From Corella eumyota (taxonomy: Eukaryota > Chordata > Ascidiacea > Phlebobranchia > Corellidae), in NCBI GenBank assembly GCA_963082875.1, contig OY720100.1, forward strand, positions 744,001 to 808,000: DNA of 64,000 nucleotides, given 5' to 3'. Both the position numbers and the translations under genes were made by a program. Numbering within the stretch: the stretch's first letter is position 1; the number at the start of each line of letters is the position of its first letter. Below are positions 1-11,548 of the stretch, piece after piece. Below the pieces are notes generated by a model. It ran no database searches, was not told where the DNA came from, and was given only the letters and a program-made list of their open reading frames with translations.

Positions 1-3000
1 TTACTAAAAATTTTCGCGAAATGTTTTATCTTGAATGTTAGTTAGGCCAATGCGCGTCTAATAAAATACAAAATTTTAGGTTTTGAGATTTCATAAATTT
101 TTAATAAAAGTTTCATAACTTTTATGAATATTAATATTTTCAAAAAATATTTTGTAAACACGGTAATTGGACCTGTGCGGTTCTAACACAACAATTATTT
201 TTCGATTTAAAATTTTTTATTTTTTTTCAAAAAATTTGTTTGCAATATCATTGGCCAAAAATATTACGTGACCTAATGAAAACCAAAATAAAAATTACCT
301 CAAACTTTTGTTTTACTAAAAATTTTTGCGAAATGTTTTATCTTGAATGTTAGTTAGGCCAATGCGCGTCTAATAAAATACAAAATTTCAGGTTTTGAGA
401 TTTCATAAATTTTTAATAAAAGTTTCATAACTTTTATGAATATTAATATTTTCGAAAAATATTTTGTAAACACGGTAATTGGACCAGTGCGGTTCTAACA
501 CAACAATTATTTTTCGATTTAAAATTTTTTATTTTTTTTAAAAAAATTTGTATGCAATATCATTGGCCAAAAATATCACGTGACCTAATTAAACCCAAAA
601 TAAAAATTACCTCAAACTTTTGTTTTACTGAAAATTTTCGCAAAATGTTTTATCTTGAATGATAGTTAGGCCAATGCGCGTCTAATAAACTACAAAATTT
701 CAGGTTTTGAGATTTCATAAATTTTTAATAAAAGTTTCATAACTTTTATGAATATTAATAATTTCGAAAATATTTTGTAAACACGGTAATTGGACATGTG
801 CGATTCTAACACAACAATTATTTTTCGATTTTAAATTTTAAATTTTTTTAAATTTGTATGCAATATCATTGGCCAAAAATATCACGTGACCTAATTAAAC
901 CCAAAATAAAAATTACCTCAAACTTTTGTTTTACTAAAAATTTTCGCGAAATGTTTTATCTTGAATGTTAGTTAGGCCAATGCGCGCCTAATTAAATATA
1001 AAATTTCAGATTTTGAGATTTCATAAATTTTTAATAAAAGTTTCATAACTTTTATGAATATTAATATTTTCGAAAAATATTTCGTAAACACGGTAATTGG
1101 ACCTGTGCGGTTCTAACACAACAATTATTTTTCGATTTAAAATTTGTTATTTTAAAAAAAAAATATGTATGCAATATCATTGGCCAAAATATCACGTGAC
1201 CTAATTAAACCCAAAATAGAAATGACCTCAAACTTTTGTTTTACTGAAAATTTTCGCGAAATGTTTTATCTTGAATGTTAGTTAGGCCAATGCGCGCCTA
1301 ATTAAATATAAAATTTCAGATTTTGAGATTTCATAAATTTTTAATAAAAGTTTCATAACTTTTATGAATATTAATATTTTCGAAAAATATTTTGTAAACA
1401 CGGTAATTGGACCTGTGCGGTTCTAACACAACAATTATTTTTCGATTTAAAATTTTTTATTTTTTTTCAAAAAATTTGTATGCAATAAATATCATTGGCC
1501 AAAAATATCACGTGACCTAATTAAACCCAAAATAAAAATTACCTCAAACTTTTGTTTTACTAAAAATTTTCGCAAAATGTTTTATCTTGAATGTTAATTA
1601 GGCCAATGCGCGACTAATAAAATACAAAATTTTAGGTTTTGAGATTTCATAAATTTTTAATAAAAGTTTCATAACTTTTATGAATATTAATATTTTCGAA
1701 AAATATTTTGTTAACATGGTAATTGGACCTGTGCGGTTCTAACACAACAATTATTTTTCGATTTAAATATTTTTTTTTTTTTTCAAAAAATTTGTATGCA
1801 ATATCATTGGGCAAAAATATCACGTGACCTAATTAAACCCAAAATAAAAATTACCTCAAACTTTTGTTCTACTTAAAATTTTCGCAAAATGTTTTATCTT
1901 GAATGTTAGTTAGGCCAATGCGCGCCTAATTAAATATAAAATTTCAGATTTTGAGATTTCATGAATTTTTAATAAAAGTTTCATAACTTTTATGAATATT
2001 AATATTTTTGAAAAATATTTCGTAAACACGGTAATTGGACATGTGCGGTTCTAACACAACAATTATTTTTCGATTTAAAATTTGTTATTTTTTAAAAAAA
2101 AATATGTATGCAATATCTATCATTGGCCAAAAATGTCACGTGACCTAATTAAACCCAAAATTAAAATGACCTCAAACTTTTGTTTTACTGAAAATCTTCG
2201 CGAAATGTTTTATCTTGAATGTTAGTTAGGCCAATGCGCGTCTAATAAAATACAAAGTTTTAGGTTTCAAGATTTCATAAATTTTTAATAAAAGTTTCAT
2301 AACTTTTATGAATATTAATATTTTCGAAAAATATTTTGTAAACACGGTAATTGGACCTGTGCGATTCTAACACAACAATTATTTTTCGATTTAAAATTTT
2401 TAATTATTTTAATTTTGTATGCAATATCATTGGCCAAAAATATCACGTGACCTAATTAAACCCAAAATAAAAATTACCTCAAACTTTTGTTTTACTAAAA
2501 GTTTTCGCGAAATGTTTTATCTTAAATTTTAGTTAGGCCAATGCGCGTCTAATAAAATACAAAATTTCAGGTTTTGAGATTTCATAAATTTTTAATAAAA
2601 GTTTCATAACTTTTATGAATATTAATATTTTCGAAAAATAGTTTGTAAACACGGTAATTGGACCTGTGCGGTTCTAACACAACAATTATTTTTCGATTTA
2701 AAATTTTTTATTTTTTTTCAAAAAATTTGTATGCAATATCATTGGCCAAAAATATCACGTGACCTAATTAAACCCAAAATAAAAATTACCTCAAACTTTT
2801 GTTTTACTGAAAATTTTCGCGAAATGTTTTATCTTGAATGTTAGTTAGGCCAATGCGCGTCTAATAAACTACAAAATTTTAGGTTTTGAGATTTCATAAA
2901 TTTTTAATAAAAGTTTCATAACTTTTATGAATATTAATATTTTCGAAAATATTTTGTAAACACGGTAATTGGACCTGTGCGATTCTAACACAACAATTAT

Positions 3001-6000
3001 TTTTCGATTTTAAATTTTTTATTTTTTTAAATTTATATGCAATATCATAGGCCAAAAATATCACGTGACCTAATTAAACCCAAAATAAAAATTACCTCAA
3101 ACTTTTGTTTTACCGAAAATTTTCGCGAAATGTTTTATCTTGAATGTTAGTTAGGCCAATGCGCGTCAAATTAAATACAAAATTTTAGGTTTTGAGATTT
3201 CATAAATTTTTAATAAAAGTTTCATAACTTTTATGAATATTAATATTTTCGAAAAATATTTTGTAAACACGGTAATTGGACCTGTGCGGTTCTAACACAA
3301 CAATTATTTTTCGATTTAAAATTTTTTATTTTTTTTCAAAAAATTATATGCAATATCATTGGCCAAAAATATCACGTGACCTAATTAAACCCAAAATAAA
3401 AATTACCTCAAACTTTTGTTTTACTAAAAATTTTCGCGAAATGTTTTATCTTGAATGTTAGTTAGGCCAATGCGCGTCTAATAAAATACAAAATTTTAGG
3501 TTTTGAGATTTCATAAATTTTTAATAAAAGTTTCATAACTTTTATGAATATTAATATTTTCAAAAAATATTTTGTAAACACGGTAATTGGACCTGTGCGG
3601 TTCTAACACAACGATTATTTTTCGATTTAAAATTTTTTATTTTTTTTCAAAAAATTTGTTTGCAATATCATTGGCCAAAATTATCACGTGACCTAATTAA
3701 ACCCAAAATAAAAATTACCTCAAACTTTTGTTTTACCGAAAATTTTCGCGAAATGTTTTATCTTGATTGTTAGTTAAGCCAATGCGCGTCTAATAAAATA
3801 TAAAATTTTAGGTTTTGAGATTTCATAAATTTTTAATAAAAGTTTCATAACTTTTATGAATATTAATATTTTCGAAAAATATTTTGTAAACACGGTAATT
3901 GGACCTGTGCGGTTCTAACACAACAATTAATTTTCGATTTAAAATTTTTATTTTTTTCAATAAATTTGTATGCAATATCATTGGCCAAAAATATCACGTG
4001 ACCTAATTAAACCCAAAATAAAAATTATCTCAAACTTTTGTTTTACTAAAAAATTTCGCGAAATGTTTTATCTTGAATGTTAGTTAGGCCAATGCGCGTC
4101 TAATAAAATACAAAATTTTACGTTTTGAGATTTCATAAATTTTTAATAAAAGTTTCATAACTTTTATGAATATTAATATTTTCGAAAAATATTTTGTGAA
4201 CACGGTAATTGGACCTGTGCGGTTCTAACACAACAATTATTTTTTGATTTAAAATTTTTTATTTTTTTCAAAAAATTTGTATGCAATATCATTGGCCAAA
4301 AATATCACGTGACCTAATTAAACCCAAAATAAAAATTACCTCAATTTTTTGTTTTACTGAAAATTTTCGCGAAATGTTTTATCTTGAATGTTAGTTAGGC
4401 CAATGCGCGTCTAATAAAATACAAAATTTTAGGTTTTGAGATTTCATAAATTTTTAATAAAAGTTTCATAACTATTATGAATATTAATATTTTCAAAAAA
4501 TATTTTGTAAACACGGTAATTGGACCTGTGCGATTCTAACACAACAATTATTTTTCGATTTAAAATTTTTAATTTTTTTTTAAAAAATTTGTATGCAATA
4601 TCATTGGCCAAAAATATCACGTGACCTAATTAAACCAAAATAAAAATTATCTCAAACTTTTGTTTTACTAAAAATTTTTGCGAAATGTTTTATCTTGAAT
4701 GTTAGTTAGGCCAATGCGCGTCTAATAAAATATAAAATTTTAGGTTTTGAGATTTCATAAATTTTTAATAAAAGTTTCATAACTTTTATGAATATTAATA
4801 TTTTCGAAAAATATTTTGTAAACACGGTAATTGGACCTGTGCGGTTCTAACACAACAATTAATTTTCGATTTAAAATTTTTATTTTTTTCAAAAAATTTG
4901 TATGCAATATCATTGGGCAAAAATATCACGTGACCTAATTAAACCCCAAATAAAAATTATCTCAAACTTTTGTTTTACTAAAAATTTTCGCAAAATGGTT
5001 TATCTTGAATGTTAGTTAGGCCAATGCGCGTCTAATAAAATACAAAGTTTTACGTTTTGAGATTTCATAAATTTTTAATAAAAGTTTCATAACTTTTATG
5101 AATATTAATATTTTTGAAAAATATTTTGTAAACACGGTAATTGGACCTGTGCGGTTCTAACACAACAATTATTTTTTGATTTAAAATTTTTTATTTTTTT
5201 CAAAAAATTTGTTTGCAATATCATTGGCCAAAAATATCACGGGACCTAATTAAACCCAAAATAAAAATTACCTCAAACTTTTGTTTTACTGAAAATTTTC
5301 GCAAAATGTTTTATCTTGAATGTTAGTTAGGCCAATGCGCGTCTAATAAAATACAAAATTTTAGGTTTTGAGATTTCATAAATTTTTAATAAAAGTTTCA
5401 TAACTATTATGAATATTAATATTTTCAAAAAATATTTTGTAAACACGGTAATTGGACCTGTGCGATTCCAACACAACAATTATTTTTGGATTTAAAATTT
5501 TTAATTTTTTTTAAAAAAATTTGTATGCAATATCATTGGCCAAAAATATCACGTGACCTAATTAAACCCAAAATAAAAATTATCTCAAACTTTTGTTTTA
5601 CTAAAAATTTTCGCGAAATGTTTTATCTTGAATGTTAGTTAGGCCAATGCGCGTCTAATAAAATACAAAATTTTACGTTTTGAGATTTCATAAATTTTTA
5701 ATAAAAGTTTCATAACTTTTATGAATATTAATATTTTCGAAAAATATTTTGTAAACACGGTAATTGGACCTGTGCGGTTCTAACACAACAATTATTTTTT
5801 GATTTAAAATTTTTTATTTTTTTCAAAAAATTTGTATGCAATATCATTAGCCAAAAATATCACGTGACCTAATTAAACCCAAAATAAAAATTACCTCAAA
5901 CTTTTGTTTTACTGAAAATTTTCGCGAAATGTTTTATCTTGAATGTTAGTTAGGCCAATGCGCGTCTAATAAAATACAAAATTTTAGGTTTTGAGATTTC

Positions 6001-6997
6001 ATAAATTTTTAATAAAAGTTTCATAACTATTATGAATATTAATATTTTCAAAAAATATTTTGTAAACACGGTAATTGGACCTGTGCGATTCTAACACAAC
6101 AATTATTTTTTGATTTAAAATTTTTAATTTTTTTTAAAAAATTTGTATGCAATATCATTGGCCAAAAATATCACGTGACCTAATGAAAACCAAAATAAAA
6201 ATTACCTCAAACTTTTGTTTTACTAAAAATTTTCGCGAAATGTTTTATCTTGAATGTTAGTTAGGCCAATGCGCGTCTAATAAAATACAAAATTTTAAGT
6301 TTTGAGATTTCATAAATTTTTAATAAAAGTGTCATAACTTTTATGAATATTAATATTTTCGAAAAATATTTTGTAAACACGGTAATTGGACCTGTGCGGT
6401 TCTAACACAACAATTATTTTTCGATTTAAAATTTTTTATTTTTTTTCAAAAAATTTGTATGCAATCTCATTGGCCAAAAATATCACGTGACCTAATTAAA
6501 CCCAAAATAAAAATTATCTCAAACTTTTGTTCTACTCAAAATTTTTGCAAAATGTTTTATCTTAAATGTTAGTTAGGCCAATGCGCGCCTAATTAAATAT
6601 AAAATTTCAGATTTTGAGATTTTATAAATTTTTAATAAAAGTTTCATAACTTTTATGAATATTGATATTTTCAAAAAATATTTTGTAAACACGGTAATTG
6701 GACCTGTGCGGTTCTAACACAACAATTATTTTTCGATTTAAAATTTTTTATTTTTTAAAAAAAAATTTGTATGCAATATTATTGGCCAAAAATATCACGT
6801 GACCTAATTAAACCCAAAATAAAAATTACCTCAAACTTTTGTTTTACTGAAAATTTCCGCAAAATGTTTTATCTTGAATGTTAGTTAGGCCAATGCGCGC
6901 CTAATTAAATATAAAATTTCAGATTTTGAGATTTCATAAATTTTTAATAAAAGTTTTATAACTTTTATGAATATTAATATTTTTGATAAATATTTTG
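1..6997. repeat. Satellite array, ~311-bp monomer, 23 units
   Basis: Direct tandem repetition is visible throughout. Units begin near 1, 313, 625, 931, 1241, 1557, 1869, 2185, 2492, 2804, 3110, 3421, 3733, 4043, 4353, 4665, 4976, 5287, 5599, 5910, 6221, 6532 and 6845, so monomers are 306-316 bp. Length differences come mostly from one A/T homopolymer tract. Most monomers carry a CACGTGAC core, TTGGCCAA and GCGCG. Two subtypes differ around the GCGCG block: five units (near 981, 1291, 1921, 6583, 6896) read GCGCGCCTAATTAAATA and the rest GCGCGTCTAATAAAATA. The array is cut by the left window edge and decays abruptly near 6997. No coding potential is supported; short open frames inside it are chance products of the repeat. 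Confidence 0.98.
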
Positions 6998-8079
6998 ATA
7001 ATATAAATTTTTTTTTAATAAGCCTTACTTATGTATATACATATGTTTGCAAGAGACTTTCGATAATAAAAAATATTATGATCAATCTTATTAAACAAAA
7101 ATGATTTTATAAAGTTGAACAACCGATGTTGTTATGTGTTGTAATGATCAATACTGCATGTAAAACAAAAAATATGTTTAATAAAATATTACATAACGTA
7201 ATTTGAAAACTTAAATTACACGCGATATATGAATATAAACTGTACTTTAAAAATAAAAGTACTTTAAAAATAAAATTTTACTATGATTGTTTAAGCCAAA
7301 CACATTTTAAAAGTTAAAGTAAACGAGCCTAAAACCTAAAAGTAATCAACAAATTAAATTTAATTAAACTTGATAAACGCAGAAATGAAGTTTTGTAATC
7401 GTCAGTAGAGATATAACAAAATTAGAGATATAACAAGACACTTTGGCACGAAGAAATACTGTTGTAAACAGTTAATATTAATAACATGTTAAAACTATGA
7501 ATTTAACTTCGTCATTTTTAGGTTGAACTTGATGAACTTCTTTTGTTAACCTTCCAACTATTTTCGTGAAAGCGAGAAAAACCTAATCAAAAAGAAAAAA
7601 GAAATTACAATTTTCTTCAACACGCTTCGGGGAACTCCCCGATTTCTGTTTTTATTTATCACGCTCGGATGGTTTTAGATGTAAATTGCTTTATCCTCGA
7701 TTATATAATATTTTATGTTAATTAATATTTTACATTTTTAAATATAAATTGAATCACAATGTATGTAACAAATTTTTGTTCTTAATAAGTTATTATTTTT
7801 TTGTCTTAATCAAAAAATTTAAGTACAGTTAAATATTTCAAGTTTTCTTAAAAATTTACAAAAATTATCATTAGTTAACCAACTTTGATATATTGTTATT
7901 ACTACATAAATATTTATTTTTGGGGATGTATTTATTTAGATTCCCATACTAAATCAAATACTTTAAAGCTCTTAAACTTGATACACTATCGAACACATCA
8001 AACAATCATTTAAATTTCTTAAATTTAAAAATAAATATCTATTTAATTTTTAACTTTTTTAGTTTTTAAAAAAATTGTT

Positions 8080-9710
8080 TATTCAAATTTAAAGATTGAT
8101 ATTAGGTTTTTAAATTTTGGTCGGTTATATCTTATTATATTTAAAATTTGAAGACAATTAAAAAATAATTCTTGTTTGTTTGTTTGTTATATTAAATGCT
8201 GGTTTGTAAATTAAAAATCAAAGGTATGTAATATTCTTAGTTAATGTTTATGCATATATTTTTTATTTATAAAATTTTATGTTAAAAATAATCAAATAAT
8301 TTCGAACCATATTTTATTTGTCAAATAAATCTAGTTATTATTATTATTATTCAGATTAATCTTTTCCAGTGTCTTGTAAGCTGTTATAGGATCCAATGTA
8401 TAATGCTATACATTTGACCCTAGCGCGAGTTGAAATGAGTTCAACGGGTTGCATAATCAAAAGAGAATTATTTGTGATTAAATACGTGCTGATTCTTTGG
8501 AGAAACAATAAACTCAAATGGCACGGGCAGCGGCGATAATTAACAATACATTTATCTTCGTCAAATCACCTGCCCAAACGCCAAAAACAGAATATTCTCA
8601 AACGCACGAACAGATGGTAATCAATATTCAACAAAAACTGTCAATAAAACCCGTCTAAAATCATGAACAGAACAACATTTTAATCAGCGCCTTTTTGGTG
8701 CTATAAAGAATAAACCAAGAAAAGGATTAAACCCAAAGCAGCCCTCGACTCATTAAAAACTCGTACGTCAATCACCACCCGTCAGGCACAACAACATTTC
8801 GGGTATATAAACCCAAAAATATTCCAAAATAATAACGAGATAGAATAAAATACTGTCCGACGGCTGCGGCGACGAAAGGAGAAAAATTGGTATCTGAGAA
8901 ACTTGAGATGCAGTAGAATAATTACTGATCTAGGTTACTTAGTATACCGGTCTCTACCCGGACGTCGACCCGCAGCCATGACATTATATGGCACAGTTAT
9001 CGTATAATGTTAGTTGTATCAATATTGTATTTAGTAACTAGTTTAACGCCCTTTTATAGAGTAATGTAACTTTTATTGTAAATGTATAAAGTTAGATGTA
9101 TTATGTAGTTTTTATATTTAGCATTTTTCACGTTTGTTTGTTTTAATATGATCCGTCACCACAAGAGTCATTAGTGATCTTTCAACAGTTAAACAATTAA
9201 GTTAGTAGCTTTATAAAACCTTAATAGAATAATATATTGTTAAGTCAGTATGAACTCTAAATATAAGACTAAAACTCAATATATAAATTAACCTTCCGAT
9301 TAGGAGTCTTAAACAAAACCAAAACAATTAATAATTACTCTATAATCATAACAGATATAAGTTTGATAATATTAAACTGTTATAATTAAATAATTGACAA
9401 CAAGTCCTACACTGTAAATTTTGAGTTAACATAACTTTTGTTTGTGAACATTTACAGTTTTGAAATTTTAGTATGTTGTTTATTATCAGATTGTGTTTTT
9501 ATTCTCCTATTTACAACATTTAATTATCACTAATTACTAATTAGTGGGTGTTTATTTATTAAAATTTAAAGTTTCATATTTATTTTTTAAATCTTGGCCA
9601 TTTGTATATCATGATATTGGTAACTCAAAAATGTATAATATATTTAAATGCTTGTTTGTTTATTAAAAATCAAAGATATGTAATATTCTTAGTTTAGGTG
9701 TATGCATATC
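8080..9710. repeat. Diverged direct repeat pair, ~1.45 kb apart
   Basis: The segment near 8160-8265 (a TTTGTTTG run, then TATGTAATATTCTTAG and TATGCATAT) recurs near 9640-9705 in the same order and orientation. Weaker similarity extends upstream of both. They could be diverged terminal repeats of an old insertion or a simple segmental duplication. Confidence 0.4.
8370..8990. other. Unclassified block of distinct composition
   Basis: This block is visibly richer in C and G than the flanking DNA and contains GC-rich words such as GCGGCGACGAAAGG and CGGACGTCGACCCGC. It has no credible open frame or splice structure. It may be the remnant of a mobile element or a conserved non-coding segment; the sequence alone does not decide. 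Confidence 0.3.
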
Positions 9711-11548
9711 AAATAATGAGGCAACTTGGGTTGAGTTTATCCAATTTTTCTTATTTAGTGTGGGGCAATTTTAAGGATTACCCAAGTTGTCTAATTAAAT
9801 TTTTTTAATTTATATTTGACAACACGCGTATTAATATATATTTAGAAACCTTCCCCTGTTTTGGCCCACGTGATGTAAACACATTCGTGCATTACATTAC
9901 CAAAAATAACTAAGTCGGTTTAAGTTTTATTTCAATTAAAGATTAAATCTAAGATTATTTTTGTCAAATGTTGTGCAAAATTACAGAATCAAACTTTGTC
10001 GAGAAAGTTACTATAAAAAGCATTTTTTTTGAAGTAGACCCAGGTCCAAGTTAGGTTGGTTAAGGGTAAATGGGGCAGTTTGGGTGAGGATTACCCAAGT
10101 TGCAGATGTCAAGTACCCTACCCAAGTTGCTGATGTCAGATGTCAAAGTCAACATCGGACCTGTTATAAAATACAGTTGTTTGCTTTTGTTTAAGTCGTT
10201 TATCTCCTTTACGTAATCATTTATAATTGTATGTTTTGCCTTTTGATTGATGACATCATAATTGCTCCCTTTTCTCCTAACTTAATAGTGTGTCTATTTG
10301 ACTAATCTTGACTTTATTAACTTGATATTGTGTTTTATTGTGTTTTGTATTTACAGCTTTAGTGTCATTTTTAGTTACTTAAAACCGTAGTTTCGGTTTG
10401 GTTACTAAAAACCGCAATAAATTGAAATCATATTTATAACAGTACAATTAATATACAATTTAAAATTTCAATTTTTTTGGCATATATTATATAGATCATA
10501 CAGTATCAATAAAAACACAGACCGGGTCAAAATGGTACAATAAATCATATAATTTTAAATTTCGCCTCAAATTTCTATTAGATTTAAAACTTATTTAAAA
10601 AGTAAATACAAATTCTACAATATATAAGAACAACACGTTTTCTAAGTGGTTTTTTGAAGCTCAAATATTGAAATGGGTAACTTTATATAAACATTCACTA
10701 CTGATAAATCTACATTTTAACTTGTTGCATACTTTTATTTGTTTCTTCCATATATTTCGATATAAACAGCTAACAAGCTATCAAGTGACTTCTGCAGAAT
10801 CAAAACACAAATGCAGCGACGTATGACGTTATAAGATTTACAAAACTTCTCAAAGCAATGTTGACAACCCCTTCAGTATTTTGGCAGTTTAGAATGACAA
10901 ATTGAGATTTTATATAACAAAGCTTATACGATTTGGTATATATTGGTTCAATTTTTTTCCAATTTTATAATTGTAAATTAACACTTTAAATGTTTACATT
11001 TCATTTTCAAGTTCGAAAAGCTTGCAGTGAACTTATCTCTTTGTATAACTTTATCAAAAGCTTTTTATAAGAAGAAATATATTTTGTGAGAATAATTGTA
11101 GGTAAAACTAACATTAACTTGGTTAAGATTTTGATAAAACACAACTTTGTGTAAATAAAAATTGTATTCCAACATATTCCATAAATCAACTCAATGATAT
11201 TAAAGTTTATCAACCAAGTGGTAATTAAACTAAACTTATTTAAGTTAAAGTAAAAGCAGAAATTTTAACAAAAATATCTAAAAGTTTTTTTTTCTGCATA
11301 AACTTGAAAAAATATTTAAGTTTAACACATGTTTTTTTTTGTTAAAAATTAATTGACCACCAACTTAACCTAATTAGTAAATCAAGTAAAACAAACAAGT
11401 CATTATAAAACAAGTTAAAAATGATAAAGTAAATTTTGTTCTTAAAACCGAAAAAATGTTTTAACAAAAACTTTTGCATGGCTTTATCATGAATAACACA
11501 AGTACCCAAAACAGGGAAGTTTCAACGTTCATGATTTTTTTTAAAAAT

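Larger units (their letters stand above)
6998..11548. other. Gene-poor intergenic DNA with decayed repeats
   Basis: No open frame here has splice sites, codon structure or a recognisable protein. The stretch holds an odd block with less AT than its surroundings (8370-8990), a weak direct repeat (about 8080-8265 and 9545-9710), and short copies of an ACCCAAGTTG motif near 9723-9790 and 10075-10130. A small perfect hairpin with stem TCGGGG/CCCCGA lies at 7627-7642; its role is unknown. Confidence 0.6.

Noticed and set aside
3276-3461. 61-codon open frame inside the satellite
   Set aside because: It follows the monomer sequence, crosses the unit boundary and is broken in other monomers; no start context or splice site.
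1-6997. Calling the satellite the centromere
   Set aside because: Length, AT content and higher-order structure fit, but nothing in the sequence proves centromere function; kept only as a possibility.
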